Shown here: positions 8,048 through 16,882 of the stretch, piece by piece
How positions within the stretch are numbered: position 1 is the stretch's first letter
Layout: the number at the start of each line of letters is the position of its first letter
From: Rhizobium sp. ACO-34A
Lineage (GTDB): Bacteria > Pseudomonadota > Alphaproteobacteria > Rhizobiales > Rhizobiaceae
DNA: 64,000 nucleotides
Direction of reading: 5' to 3'
NCBI GenBank assembly: GCA_002600635.1
Contig: CP021371.1
Span: forward strand, 2,979,001-3,043,000
Made by a program: the position numbers and the translations under genes
The notes under the pieces: generated by a model
What the model saw: only the letters and a program-made list of their open reading frames with translations
Database searches by the model: none
What the model was told of the DNA's origin: nothing

Positions 8048-9103
8048 TCAATAAGCGGGGAATCTGCGCTTCTTCCACTCGCTACGCGGCACCGGCGCCC
8101 CGACCGTAAAGCTGAAATCGACGACCCGGGTCGCCTCCTCATCGACCGTGCAACGCATGGCAAGATCATACCAGACGCCCTTGACATCGCCGAAGGCCGC
8201 GCGAGGGGCATCAACGACGTTGCCGGATCTGAGTGTAAACACGGGCAAGGCATATGGCACGTAAGGCGGCGAACTGCGAAAAAGCTGGGCTTGCAACTCC
8301 GTTCCGCAAAGCCTGCTGATCCGCTCGCCACGGCTCTCGCCAGCCATGTTCGACATGGAAACGGCATCGTCGGCCGAAGAGGCGGTGTAAAGCTGCTTTA
8401 CCGGCTTGGGCACCAGTGGGGCATCGGACTCCTTCGCATCCTTTGTTTCCGTCGGCTTGGCCGGTTTCGGCGGCGGTGGCGCGGTGAGAGCCAGCGCCTG
8501 ATCGGTCGGAAACTCCGTCTCGCCTTCCTCGATCGCGCCTCCATCGGCGGGCTGCTCGACACTTTCCGCTGTGTCTTCAGGTTCCGCCTCGGCCGGCGCC
8601 TCGTCGGCCTTAGCCGCCTCAGGCTCCTGCTTTTCCTCTACTGGCGGTGTCTCCACCGGCTTATCGGCTTCCTTCTCCTCGGCATTGCCGCGAAGATCGC
8701 CCGGCGTGCCGCTATCCTTCTCGCCAAACAAGGTCGCGGGATTGAGCACAGGCATGGTCGGAGGAGGCTCCTCAGCCTTTTTTTCTTCGACGGGCGAAGG
8801 TGGCGGTGGCGGAGGAGGAGGCGGCGGCTCAGCCGCCTGTTCCTCTTCCTGCCTGGGCTCCTCGGCCGGTTTCTCTTCCTCGGGCGGCGGCACCAGCTCC
8901 ACCGCGACGCTCTCCTCCTCCTGCGGCACTTCCGGCAAAGCCGGGAGCCTCATCAGGAACACGACAAGGATGACAAGATGCAGGACAACCGAGAGCACGA
9001 GCCCTCTGCCCCATCTGTCCCGGAATCTTGTCGGTTTTTCTTGCATGAGACGAAGGAAGTCCACTCGCTTTACCGGAGATGTGGTCCCAAACCGGCGCGT
9101 CAT
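8048..9103 (-). CDS. DUF930 protein with TonB-like proline-rich linker
   Basis: A 351-residue envelope protein. One hydrophobic anchor (about 35-55, LVLSVVLHLVILVVFLM) follows a basic cytoplasmic tail. Then comes a long Pro/Glu-rich linker (about 60-230) including a run of ten prolines. The globular C-terminal DUF930 domain starts near RLCGTELQAQLFRSSPPY and ends PRSEWKKRRFPAY, with cysteines in L-C-G-T-E and M-R-C-T-V. DUF930 is a rhizobial family of unknown function. The layout resembles TonB, but the C-terminal domain is not TonB and no exbBD is nearby. Start ATG 9103 chosen over an adjacent TTG; the ribosome site is poor. Confidence 0.82.
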   Translation of the reverse strand: MTRRFGTTSPVKRVDFLRLMQEKPTRFRDRWGRGLVLSVVLHLVILVVFLMRLPALPEVPQEEESVAVELVPPPEEEKPAEEPRQEEEQAAEPPPPPPPPPPSPVEEKKAEEPPPTMPVLNPATLFGEKDSGTPGDLRGNAEEKEADKPVETPPVEEKQEPEAAKADEAPAEAEPEDTAESVEQPADGGAIEEGETEFPTDQALALTAPPPPKPAKPTETKDAKESDAPLVPKPVKQLYTASSADDAVSMSNMAGESRGERISRLCGTELQAQLFRSSPPYVPYALPVFTLRSGNVVDAPRAAFGDVKGVWYDLAMRCTVDEEATRVVDFSFTVGAPVPRSEWKKRRFPAY

Positions 9104-9373
9104 CAAGTGACAAATTCACAAGCCCCCGTGAAATGCGATATCATGACGAAACGGGAGGCATCTTGAAACTCGTCAATTTCCCCTTCGAAACACCTTGCGG
9201 CCGGAAAAAGCCTGCAGGGGACGAGGCCTGTCGCCTGGATTTGAATTGCCGATAATCGTTGAAGTTGAGAATTTTCGACCCGGATACCCGGTGCGATCAG
9301 CATGGCTTTCGCCGACGTGACACGGAAAACCTGTAATTATCCGATCCATCATCCGATCAACAGGAGAACGATC

Positions 9374-10033
9374 ATGAGCCTGCGCATCAACCAGACCGCG
9401 CCCGATTTCACGGCTGAAACCACCCAGGGCACCATCCAGTTTCACGATTGGATCGGCGACAACTGGGCCGTTCTGTTCTCCCATCCGAAGAACTTCACAC
9501 CGGTCTGCACCACCGAACTCGGCACCATGGCCGGCCTCGAAGGCGAATTCCGCAAACGCGGCGTCAAGATCATCGGCATCTCCGTCGATCCTGTCGAAAG
9601 CCATGGCAAGTGGAAGCAGGATATCCGGGTCGCGACCGGCTTCGACGTCGAATATCCGCTGATCGGCGACAAGGACCTCAAGGTCGCCAAGCTCTATGAC
9701 ATGTTGCCCGAGGAAGCCGGCACCAGCTCGGAAGGCCGCACGCCCGCCGACAACGCCACCGTCCGCTCGGTCTACGTCATCGGCCCGGACAAGAAGATCA
9801 AGCTGATCCTCACCTATCCGATGACCACCGGCCGCAACTTCGATGAGATCCTGCGCGCCATCGACTCGATCCAGCTGACCGCAAAGCACCAGGTCGCAAC
9901 GCCCGCCAATTGGAAACAGGGCGACGACGTCATCATCACCGCCGCCGTTTCCAACGAAGACGCCATCACCCGTTTCGGCTCCTTCGACACCGTCCTGCCC
10001 TACCTGCGCAAGACCAAGCAGCCAGCGGCCTGA
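9374..10033 (+). CDS. 1-Cys peroxiredoxin (Prx6 type)
   Basis: The 219 residues are normal length for the 1-Cys Prx6 subfamily. The peroxidatic cysteine is C45 in NFTPVCTTELG, preceded by the family start NQTAPDFTAETTQG; the Prx6-type C-terminal extension (V-A-T-P-A-N-W-K-Q-G-D-D) is present. It reduces H2O2 and organic or lipid hydroperoxides, with glutathione or another thiol resolving the sulfenic acid. Start ATG 9374 follows CAGGAGAACGATC; the frame extending to 9302 has no ribosome site. Monocistronic, ending at a strong shared terminator facing rpoD. Confidence 0.93.
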   Translation: MSLRINQTAPDFTAETTQGTIQFHDWIGDNWAVLFSHPKNFTPVCTTELGTMAGLEGEFRKRGVKIIGISVDPVESHGKWKQDIRVATGFDVEYPLIGDKDLKVAKLYDMLPEEAGTSSEGRTPADNATVRSVYVIGPDKKIKLILTYPMTTGRNFDEILRAIDSIQLTAKHQVATPANWKQGDDVIITAAVSNEDAITRFGSFDTVLPYLRKTKQPAA

Positions 10034-10060
10034 ACATCGGCAACTGAATGACAAAAAGAA

Positions 10061-10090
10061 AACCCGGCATCGCTGCCGGGTTTTTTATTA
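10061..10090. terminator. Bidirectional intrinsic terminator between peroxiredoxin and rpoD
   Basis: Stem CCCGGCA (10063-10069) and TGCCGGG (10074-10080) with loop TCGC, extended by A-T pairs. It is flanked by a T run on the plus side and an A-rich tract on the other side, so it can end both converging transcripts. Confidence 0.85.
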
Positions 10091-10106
10091 CTGAATTCAA
10101 GCTGGA

Positions 10107-12173
10107 TCAGCTATCCAGGAACGAGCGCAGCTTGCGCGAGCGGCTCGGGTGCTTGAGCTTGCGCAGGGCCTTGGCCTCGATCTGTCGGATACGTTCACGG
10201 GTAACCGAGAACTGCTGACCAACTTCTTCGAGCGTGTGGTCCGTGTTCATGCCGATGCCGAAGCGCATGCGGAGCACACGTTCCTCACGCGGCGTCAGCG
10301 AGGCGAGAACGCGGGTCGTGGTCTCGCGCAGATTCGCCTGGATGGCGGCATCGATCGGCAGAAGCGCGTTCTTGTCCTCGATGAAATCGCCGAGGTGTGA
10401 ATCTTCTTCGTCGCCCACCGGGGTTTCGAGGGAGATCGGCTCCTTGGCGATCTTCAGGACCTTGCGGACCTTTTCGAGCGGCATGGCGAGCTTTTCGGCC
10501 AGTTCTTCCGGCGTCGGCTCGCGACCGATCTCGTGCAGCATCTGGCGCGAGGTACGGACGATCTTGTTGATCGTCTCGATCATGTGCACCGGAATACGGA
10601 TCGTGCGGGCCTGGTCGGCGATCGAGCGCGTGATCGCCTGCCTGATCCACCATGTCGCATAGGTCGAGAACTTGTAACCACGGCGGTACTCGAACTTGTC
10701 GACCGCCTTCATCAGGCCGATATTGCCTTCCTGAATGAGGTCGAGGAACTGCAGGCCGCGGTTCGTGTACTTCTTGGCGATCGAGATAACCAGACGGAGG
10801 TTGGCTTCCACCATCTCCTTCTTGGCGATACGGGCTTCGCGTTCGCCCTTCTGCACCATAGATACGATACGGCGGAATTCGGTGATCGAAATGCCGGTTT
10901 CCGTGGCCAGATTCTGGATCTCGCCGCGAATGTCGCGGATCGTCTGGTTCTCTTCCTTGGCGAATTCCTTCCAGCCGCGGCCGGCAAGATTACCGATGGA
11001 CTTCATCCAGTTCGGATCGAGTTCGGCACCCTGATACTGCTCGAGGAAGGCTTCGCGCTTGACGCCATAGCTTTCGGCGAGACGCAGCAGACGTCCTTCG
11101 TTCTGCATCAGACGCTTGGAGATGTCGTAGAGCTGCTCGACGAGGCTGTCGACACGGTTCTGGTTGAGGGACAGCGACTTCACCGCGGTGATCAGCTGGT
11201 CCTTCAGTTCCTTGTAACGCCGCTCCTGACCGGAAGACAGCGTGCCGGCACAGGCCAGGCGAGCTTCCACCTGCTGGTCCTGCAGCTTGCGCAGCTTCTT
11301 GTAGGTGTCGGCGATGGTGTCGAGGGTCTCCATGACCTGCGGACGCAGTTCCGCTTCCATGGCGGCGAGCGACAGGTTCGATTCGTCCTCGTCCTCTTCC
11401 TCTTCTTCCGGCGGCATGCCGTCACCGCCGATGGCAGTGATGTCGTCATCATCGGAACCGGCAACCTGCGGACGGCGCTTGGCGCGTTCCTTTTCCTTTT
11501 CTTCGGCAGCCTTGCGGTCAGCCTCGATCTTCTCCGGGCTCTGGAACTGCGGAGCAGCCTTCGCTTCCGGGCCGGAATAAGTGGTTTCGAGATCGATGAT
11601 CTCGCGCAGCAGCGTGGTGCCTTCGTTGAGTTCGTCGCGCCAGATAATCAGCGCCTGGAACGTCAGCGGGCTCTCACAGAGACCGGAGATCATCGTCTCG
11701 CGACCGGCCTCGATACGCTTGGCGATAGCGATTTCGCCCTCGCGCGACAGAAGCTCCACAGAGCCCATTTCGCGCAGGTACATGCGCACCGGATCGTCGG
11801 TACGATCGGTGGGTTCTTTCTTCTTCGCGGTAGCAAGCGCCGTGCCGGCGGTCGGGGCGAGTTCGCCGCCTTCGCTTTCGCCGTCATCGCTGTCGTCGCC
11901 GTCTTCGGAGGCGGTAGCCTCCTCGGCTTCTTCGTCTTCGATGACGTTGATGCCCATATCCGACAGCATGGCCATGGTGTCTTCGATCTGCTCGGAGGTG
12001 ACTTCCTCCGACGGCAGAACCGAATTCAGCTCATCCATGGTGACGTAGCCGCGCTTCTTGGCGGCTTTGATCATCTTTTTGACCGCGTCATCCGAAAGGT
12101 CGAGAAGCGGACCATCCGTTGCGCCGTCGCGTTCGTTGTCTGCTTCTTCGTTTTCTTTGACTTTGGATGCCAT
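10107..12173 (-). CDS. rpoD: RNA polymerase primary sigma factor RpoD (sigma-70)
   Basis: 688 residues, the usual alphaproteobacterial length. Region 1.1 is N-terminal (about 1-80), region 1.2 includes [11 protein letters not shown] (about 126-136), and a large non-essential insertion with a Glu/Asp-rich run (EEEEEDEDE, about 257-265) follows. Regions 2-4 are fully conserved: region 2 has [31 protein letters not shown] and [10 protein letters not shown], and region 4.2 has [14 protein letters not shown]. It directs transcription of housekeeping promoters. It lies downstream of dnaG on the same strand but 517 bases away, so it has its own promoter region. Confidence 0.98.
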   Translation of the reverse strand: MASKVKENEEADNERDGATDGPLLDLSDDAVKKMIKAAKKRGYVTMDELNSVLPSEEVTSEQIEDTMAMLSDMGINVIEDEEAEEATASEDGDDSDDGESEGGELAPTAGTALATAKKKEPTDRTDDPVRMYLREMGSVELLSREGEIAIAKRIEAGRETMISGLCESPLTFQALIIWRDELNEGTTLLREIIDLETTYSGPEAKAAPQFQSPEKIEADRKAAEEKEKERAKRRPQVAGSDDDDITAIGGDGMPPEEEEEDEDESNLSLAAMEAELRPQVMETLDTIADTYKKLRKLQDQQVEARLACAGTLSSGQERRYKELKDQLITAVKSLSLNQNRVDSLVEQLYDISKRLMQNEGRLLRLAESYGVKREAFLEQYQGAELDPNWMKSIGNLAGRGWKEFAKEENQTIRDIRGEIQNLATETGISITEFRRIVSMVQKGEREARIAKKEMVEANLRLVISIAKKYTNRGLQFLDLIQEGNIGLMKAVDKFEYRRGYKFSTYATWWIRQAITRSIADQARTIRIPVHMIETINKIVRTSRQMLHEIGREPTPEELAEKLAMPLEKVRKVLKIAKEPISLETPVGDEEDSHLGDFIEDKNALLPIDAAIQANLRETTTRVLASLTPREERVLRMRFGIGMNTDHTLEEVGQQFSVTRERIRQIEAKALRKLKHPSRSRKLRSFLDS

Positions 12174-12690
12174 CTAATTCGTCGCTTTCCCTGACGTCTG
12201 ATCTTGCCGCGCGCTGCAAGGCGGATAGGCTGCCCCCGCGGCCCCTGCCCGCTGCAATACAGTCAATGACCTAACGGAATGTTGCTTAATTCCCGATTAA
12301 CTATGGGCGTCGAGACCATTGGGCCGAGCCCCGTTGTTTCTGCATGACCGGTCATGGTACGAGAGTTCCGCCTGAACCTACTTCACCCTTGTATGCCTGA
12401 AATGGTGATTCCCACAATTTTCTCTGGCGTCAAGCTCTTCCGACATCAAAACCCAAAGAAAAGCGGGGAAATCCAGCCGTTCCGCATAATAGTGGCCGAT
12501 TGGCCCTGATGTAGGTCAGTTGCCGCGCGAAACAAGGGGCAAGCGCCGTTTGCACAAGCCCCCGTCGAGAACGATGCCCCGGCTCCCGTAACGCGCTGCG
12601 AACCCTTGACGCACGGCACTTCCCCCAACTTCCGTATCAAACCGGCACCGGCGGACGAATCGCTCGTTCGCATATGCGCCGAACGAGCCC
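12174..12690 (-). promoter_or_regulatory. dnaG-rpoD intergenic region with a perfect CtrA-type box
   Basis: A 517-base gap upstream of rpoD. It contains TTAA-N7-TTAAC at 12286-12301, the consensus for the alphaproteobacterial cell-cycle regulator CtrA, about 115 bases before the rpoD start. A CTTGAC hexamer reads on the minus strand at 12429-12434, but I cannot pair it with a good -10. The minus-strand 75-residue frame at 12446-12673 has no ribosome site or recognisable features and is left out. Confidence 0.45.
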
Positions 12691-14694
12691 CTACGCGCCG
12701 TGACCGGTGGCCGCTCCCTTCACCCGTCCCGACATGACACCGAATCCATCGATGATCGCTTCCTGGTTTTCCATCCGGGTCACCTCCTGCTGCACCTGGT
12801 GCAGCGCACCGATAAGCTGGCCGATACGGTCGCCGTCCTCGGCTTCGGTCGCTTCCGCCACTTCCCGCTCCAGTTCCATCCGCTGACGCCGGAGGGCCTT
12901 GGCCCGCTTGTGCAGGGAATGCGCCTGACGATAGGCCTCGCGCGCATCCTCGGGCGCGGCGATCTCGGTCGCGACCCAGAGGCGGGCATTGCGGATCTGC
13001 TGGTCGAGGCTTTTGATCACGGCCCTATGCCCCTGCTCTTCCAGCCGCGCAATCAGCTTTTCCCGCGTCAGTTCCGATGCCGCGCCAGCGGCAGCCGTCA
13101 GCAACGAAGACCAGAGTTTCTGTAGGTCACGGTTTTCGTAATCGATGGAGGCGATCTCGTCATACTCGTCCTGCAGAAGCTGCGGATGATTGACGATGGT
13201 GAGCGCCAGAACGCTCTCCCTGAGAGCCGGCTGCTCCTGATGCCCCTTGACGAGACCGGAACGCGCCAGACGGTCTGAAATCCCGCCGCCGATGGCGGAG
13301 TAACCGCCCGGAGGCCGTCCACCCCGGCCATTGTCACGCCCGCGCCCGCCGCGATTGCCGTCGAACCCGCCGCGCCTTTCGCCGCGATTGTTCGACGTTC
13401 CCTGAAAGAAGGCGTTCAGCCGGTCGCGAACGTCCTGCTGGTAGTGCCGCCGGACGTTTTCGTCGGCGATCACGGAAATTACCTGCTTCATCCGCGCCTC
13501 GAGTTCGGCGCGCTTTTCCGGCGTGTCGTATTGCCCGGCGCCTGACTCGCGCAGCCAGACCATTTCGGCGAGCGGCCGCGCTTCCGAAAGCACCTTGTCG
13601 AAGGGTGTGCGGCCGTCCTGCTTCACGAGATCGTCAGGATCCTTGCCGTCCGGCAGCATGGCGAAACGCACGGATTTGCCAGGCTTCAGATGCGGAAGCG
13701 CAAGATCCACGGCCCTGAACGCCGCCCGCTGGCCGGCCCCATCGCCGTCGAAGCAGAGCATCGGCACCGGCGTCAGCTTCCACATCAGATCGAGCTGGTT
13801 CTCGGTCAGCGCTGTACCCAGCGGGGCAACAGCGTTTTCGACACCCGCCTGATGCAGGGCGATCACGTCCATATAGCCTTCCACGGCAATGATCGTGTCG
13901 GCTCCGCCCGCTCCTTGAAGAGAACGGCGCGCGCGGGAAAAATTGAAGAGCACACTGCCCTTGTGGAAGAGTTCGGTCTCCGGCGAGTTCATGTATTTCG
14001 CCATCGCGTCCTGCGCCATGGCGCGGCCACCGAAGGCGATTACCCTGTCCCGCGAGGACAGGATCGGAAACATGATACGGTCGCGAAAATAATCGTAGGA
14101 GACGGGGATGTCGGGTCCGTGGCGAACCAGTCCGCAAGCCTCGATCTGTTCCTTCGGCACACCCTTGGAAGCGAGGTATTCCTTGAGCGCGTTGCGGCTC
14201 TCCGGGGCAAAACCCAGCCGGAAGGTCTCGATCGTGCGCCCGGACAGTCCGCGCTCGCGCAGATAAGCACGCGCCCTCGCACCATTTGCGGTCTGGAGCT
14301 GATCCTGAAAGAATTGCGTCGCAAGCTCCATCACGTCGAGCAGCGTCGTGCGCTCACGTTCGCGCTGTTGTGCCTGTATGTCGGGCTTGGGCATGGGAAC
14401 GCCCGCCATCTCCGCCACCTGCTCCACGGCCTCGGGAAAACTCAGTCCCTCGAGATCGGTGAGAAAGCGGAAATGGTCGCCGGTCACGCCGCAACCGAAG
14501 CAGTGGTAGCGGCCCTTGCGGTCCTCGCAGTGGAAGCTCGGGCTCTTCTCGCCATGGAACGGGCAGCAGGCCCAATAGTCGCCACGCGGGACATTGGTCT
14601 TCTTGCGATCCCAGGTCACGCGACGACCGATCACGGCCGAAATCGGCACGCGGTCGCGGATCTCGTCAAGAAACTCGTTGGAAAAGCGCATCAT
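12691..14694 (-). CDS. dnaG: DNA primase DnaG
   Basis: 667 residues. The N-terminal CHC2-type zinc ribbon has C44, H47, C65 and C68 (C-P-F-H ... C-F-G-C-G). It is followed by the TOPRIM catalytic core with I-I-A-V-E-G-Y-M-D-V and the downstream D-G-D-G-A-G-Q acidic motif. A Gly/Arg-rich linker (about 430-465, many G-G-R/G-R-G) precedes the C-terminal helicase-binding region. It synthesises RNA primers at the replication fork with DnaB. The start is one of two adjacent ATGs (14694 or 14691) after CCCGAGGAC; spacing favours the second. The gene order yqeY-dnaG-rpoD echoes the classical macromolecular synthesis operon, although terminators and long gaps separate the genes here. Confidence 0.97.
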   Translation of the reverse strand: MMRFSNEFLDEIRDRVPISAVIGRRVTWDRKKTNVPRGDYWACCPFHGEKSPSFHCEDRKGRYHCFGCGVTGDHFRFLTDLEGLSFPEAVEQVAEMAGVPMPKPDIQAQQRERERTTLLDVMELATQFFQDQLQTANGARARAYLRERGLSGRTIETFRLGFAPESRNALKEYLASKGVPKEQIEACGLVRHGPDIPVSYDYFRDRIMFPILSSRDRVIAFGGRAMAQDAMAKYMNSPETELFHKGSVLFNFSRARRSLQGAGGADTIIAVEGYMDVIALHQAGVENAVAPLGTALTENQLDLMWKLTPVPMLCFDGDGAGQRAAFRAVDLALPHLKPGKSVRFAMLPDGKDPDDLVKQDGRTPFDKVLSEARPLAEMVWLRESGAGQYDTPEKRAELEARMKQVISVIADENVRRHYQQDVRDRLNAFFQGTSNNRGERRGGFDGNRGGRGRDNGRGGRPPGGYSAIGGGISDRLARSGLVKGHQEQPALRESVLALTIVNHPQLLQDEYDEIASIDYENRDLQKLWSSLLTAAAGAASELTREKLIARLEEQGHRAVIKSLDQQIRNARLWVATEIAAPEDAREAYRQAHSLHKRAKALRRQRMELEREVAEATEAEDGDRIGQLIGALHQVQQEVTRMENQEAIIDGFGVMSGRVKGAATGHGA

Positions 14695-14807
14695 GTCCTC
14701 GGGCTAGCCATTTTCATATAGGCCGGCATTTCGCGGAATGCCACCAGCGTCTGCGGCCATACCCGCTATTCACAGGCTGGATTGCGATCCGGACGTCCAA
14801 AACAAAA

Positions 14808-14829
14808 GGCTCCGCCCAAAGGCGGAGCC
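14808..14829 (-). terminator. Intrinsic terminator of yqeY
   Basis: Perfect 9-bp stem GGCTCCGCC / GGCGGAGCC with a 4-base loop. On the minus strand it is followed by TTTTGTTTT, so it ends yqeY transcription before dnaG. Confidence 0.85.
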
Positions 14830-14857
14830 CATGTTTTCCCGGTCGATAAAGGGCCGT

Positions 14858-15310
14858 TTACTTCAGAAGGTCCTTCACCACGCCGGAAGCCTTGGCAAAA
14901 TCCATCTGGCCCGGATAGCGGTCCTTGAGCAGCGCGATGCACTTGCCCATGTCCCTGAGACCCTGAGCGCCGACCTCCTGAATGGCGGCGGCGGCGGCAT
15001 CCTTCACCTTCTCGTCGGAAAGCTGCTCCGGCATGAAGGTCTTGATGATGGCGATTTCCTCGCGCTCCTGCTCGGCAAGTTCGGGCCGCGCATTTTCGGC
15101 ATAGATCTTTGCCGACTCCTCACGCTGCTTGATCATCTTGGTCAGGATCTGCATGATATCGTCGTCGCTGACGGGGTCCTTGCCCGCGCCGCGATTGGCG
15201 ATATCGCGATCCTTGATTGCAGCCTGAATCAGCCGCACGGTGGACGTACGGCGCGTATCCTTGGCCTTGAGGGATTCCTTCAGGGAATCGGCGAGTCTGT
15301 CGCGCATCAT
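14858..15310 (-). CDS. GatB/YqeY domain-containing protein
   Basis: 150 residues, standard for the stand-alone YqeY family. The all-helical domain carries the typical blocks R-R-T-S-T-V-R-L-I-Q-A-A-I-K-D-R-D, I-Y-A-E-N-A-R-P-E-L-A-E-Q-E-R-E-E and the C-terminal D-M-G-K-C-I-A-L-L-K-D-R-Y-P-G-Q-M-D. The fold is related to the tail of GatB and is thought to interact with tRNA, but the cellular role is unresolved. Two adjacent ATGs (15310/15307) follow GGAGAAGGAAG. It is transcribed toward dnaG but ends at its own terminator, and is divergent from carA. Confidence 0.92.
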   Translation of the reverse strand: MMRDRLADSLKESLKAKDTRRTSTVRLIQAAIKDRDIANRGAGKDPVSDDDIMQILTKMIKQREESAKIYAENARPELAEQEREEIAIIKTFMPEQLSDEKVKDAAAAAIQEVGAQGLRDMGKCIALLKDRYPGQMDFAKASGVVKDLLK

Positions 15311-15461
15311 CTTCCTTCTCCACGGAAAAGCCGGCTTGCAGGCTTCACCAATTGTGGCTTTTCCTTGTCATTTTCGCCGAAGCAATAGCCAGTCCCGGGG
15401 GCTCGCGCAAATCAATTACACAACCCATTGAAATACATGGGAGTTAATCCAGCGTAGAGAA

Positions 15462-15490
15462 TTGACCGTCGGGATCGATCCGTCTATTTT
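15462..15490 (+). promoter_or_regulatory. Candidate carA promoter
   Basis: TTGACC (15462-15467), exactly 17 bases, TATTTT (15485-15490). The predicted transcript start is near 15497, leaving a leader of about 124 bases before the carA ATG. The -35 is close to consensus; the -10 is weaker. It lies in the 310-base divergent yqeY-carA gap, in which I see nothing else of note apart from a GC-rich hairpin close to the carA ribosome site. Confidence 0.5.
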
Positions 15491-15620
15491 CCGGCACCTG
15501 CACGAAAATTGTCATCAGGGCCGAACGCGCGTATTCACGCGTCCTCGATCTGCGACATAAATGGCCATCGGCTCCCGTTCCGTCAAGGACCGGCGGCTTC
15601 CGGCCGGACAAGGAACGAAC

Positions 15621-16826
15621 ATGACCTCGACAGCCCCATGGAGCACCCGCAAGCCGACCGCCCTCCTCGTCCTCGCCGACGGCACGGTCATCGAAGGACA
15701 GGGTATAGGCGCAACCGGCAAGGTCCAGGCAGAAGTCTGCTTCAACACCGCGCTCACCGGATATGAGGAAATCCTCACCGACCCCTCCTATCTCGGCCAG
15801 ATCGTCACCTTTACTTTCCCTCATATCGGCAATGTCGGCACCAACGAAGAAGACATCGAGGATCTGACGCCCGCCGCCCGGCGCGGCGCGGTCGGCGTGA
15901 TCTTCAAGGCCGATATCACCGATCCGTCCAACTACCGCGCCGCCAAGCATCTCGATGCCTGGCTGAAGGCCCGCGGCATCATCGGCCTGAGCGGCATCGA
16001 CACCCGCGCGCTGACCGCCTGGATCCGCGAGCACGGCGCGCCGAACGCGGTCATCGCCCATGACCCGAACGGCGTTTTCGACGTCGATGCGCTGAAGGCG
16101 GAAGCCAAGGCCTGGAGCGGTCTCGTCGGTCTCGACCTCGCCATCGAGGCAACCTCCGGACAGTCTTCCGAATGGAAGGAAAAGCCCTGGGTCTGGAACG
16201 AGGGCTACAGCGAGCTTGCCGCCGCCGACGTGAAGTATCACGTTGTCTGCCTCGACTACGGCGTGAAGCGCAACATCCTGCGCCTCTTCACCGGCCTGAA
16301 CTGCCGGGTGACCGTCGTTCCGGCCAAGACCTCGGCCGAGGACATCCTGGCCCTCAACCCCGATGGCATCTTCCTGTCGAACGGTCCGGGCGATCCGGCC
16401 GCCACCGGCGAATATGCCGTTCCGGTCATCCGCAAGCTGGTGGAAAGCGGCCTGCCGGTCTTCGGCATCTGCCTCGGTCACCAGATGCTGGCGCTCGCGC
16501 TCGGCGGCACCACCGTCAAGATGCACCAGGGCCATCACGGCGCGAACCATCCGGTCAAGGACTACACCACCAACAAGGTGGAAATCGTCTCGATGAACCA
16601 CGGCTTCGCGGTCGACAAGAACAGCCTGCCGGAAGGCGTTGAGGAGACTCACGTTTCCCTGTTCGACGGCTCCAATTGCGGCCTGCGTCTTGCCGGCAAG
16701 CCGGTCTTCTCGGTGCAGCACCATCCCGAGGCCTCGCCCGGCCCGCAGGACAGCCACTACCTCTTCCGCCGCTTCATCAACATGGTGCGCGAGAAAAAGG
16801 GCGAGCCGGCTCTGGCAGAGCGTTGA
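15621..16826 (+). CDS. carA: Carbamoyl-phosphate synthase small subunit (glutamine amidotransferase)
   Basis: 401 residues. The N-terminal CarA-specific domain (about 1-190; F-N-T-A-L-T-G-Y-E-E-I-L-T-D-P-S-Y) is followed by a class I amidotransferase domain with nucleophile C284 in G-I-C-L-G-H-Q and the His/Glu pair in V-Q-H-H-P-E-A-S-P-G. It hydrolyses glutamine and passes ammonia to CarB for carbamoyl phosphate, the precursor of pyrimidines and arginine. Start ATG 15621 has AAGGAAC 7 bases upstream; the longer in-frame start at 15561 lacks one. carB lies 7 kb downstream rather than adjacent, as in other rhizobia. Confidence 0.97.
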   Translation: MTSTAPWSTRKPTALLVLADGTVIEGQGIGATGKVQAEVCFNTALTGYEEILTDPSYLGQIVTFTFPHIGNVGTNEEDIEDLTPAARRGAVGVIFKADITDPSNYRAAKHLDAWLKARGIIGLSGIDTRALTAWIREHGAPNAVIAHDPNGVFDVDALKAEAKAWSGLVGLDLAIEATSGQSSEWKEKPWVWNEGYSELAAADVKYHVVCLDYGVKRNILRLFTGLNCRVTVVPAKTSAEDILALNPDGIFLSNGPGDPAATGEYAVPVIRKLVESGLPVFGICLGHQMLALALGGTTVKMHQGHHGANHPVKDYTTNKVEIVSMNHGFAVDKNSLPEGVEETHVSLFDGSNCGLRLAGKPVFSVQHHPEASPGPQDSHYLFRRFINMVREKKGEPALAER

Positions 16827-16854
16827 TCGGACTCACAGATTAGAGACAGCGATG

Positions 16855-16882
16855 CGGCCCGGTTAACCCCGGGCCGTTTTCA
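16855..16882. terminator. Terminator of carA overlapping the MATE gene end
   Basis: Stem CGGCCCGG (16855-16862) and CCGGGCCG (16869-16876) with loop TTAACC, then TTTT on the plus strand. The loop contains the MATE stop codon, so the structure covers the 3' end of both convergent genes. Confidence 0.8.

Noticed and set aside
10533..12194. 553-residue open frame antisense to rpoD
   Set aside because: High-GC codon bias leaves the opposite strand open; no ribosome site or domain, and rpoD is certain.
12446..12673. 75-residue minus-strand frame between dnaG and rpoD
   Set aside because: No ribosome site, no domain, random-looking sequence.
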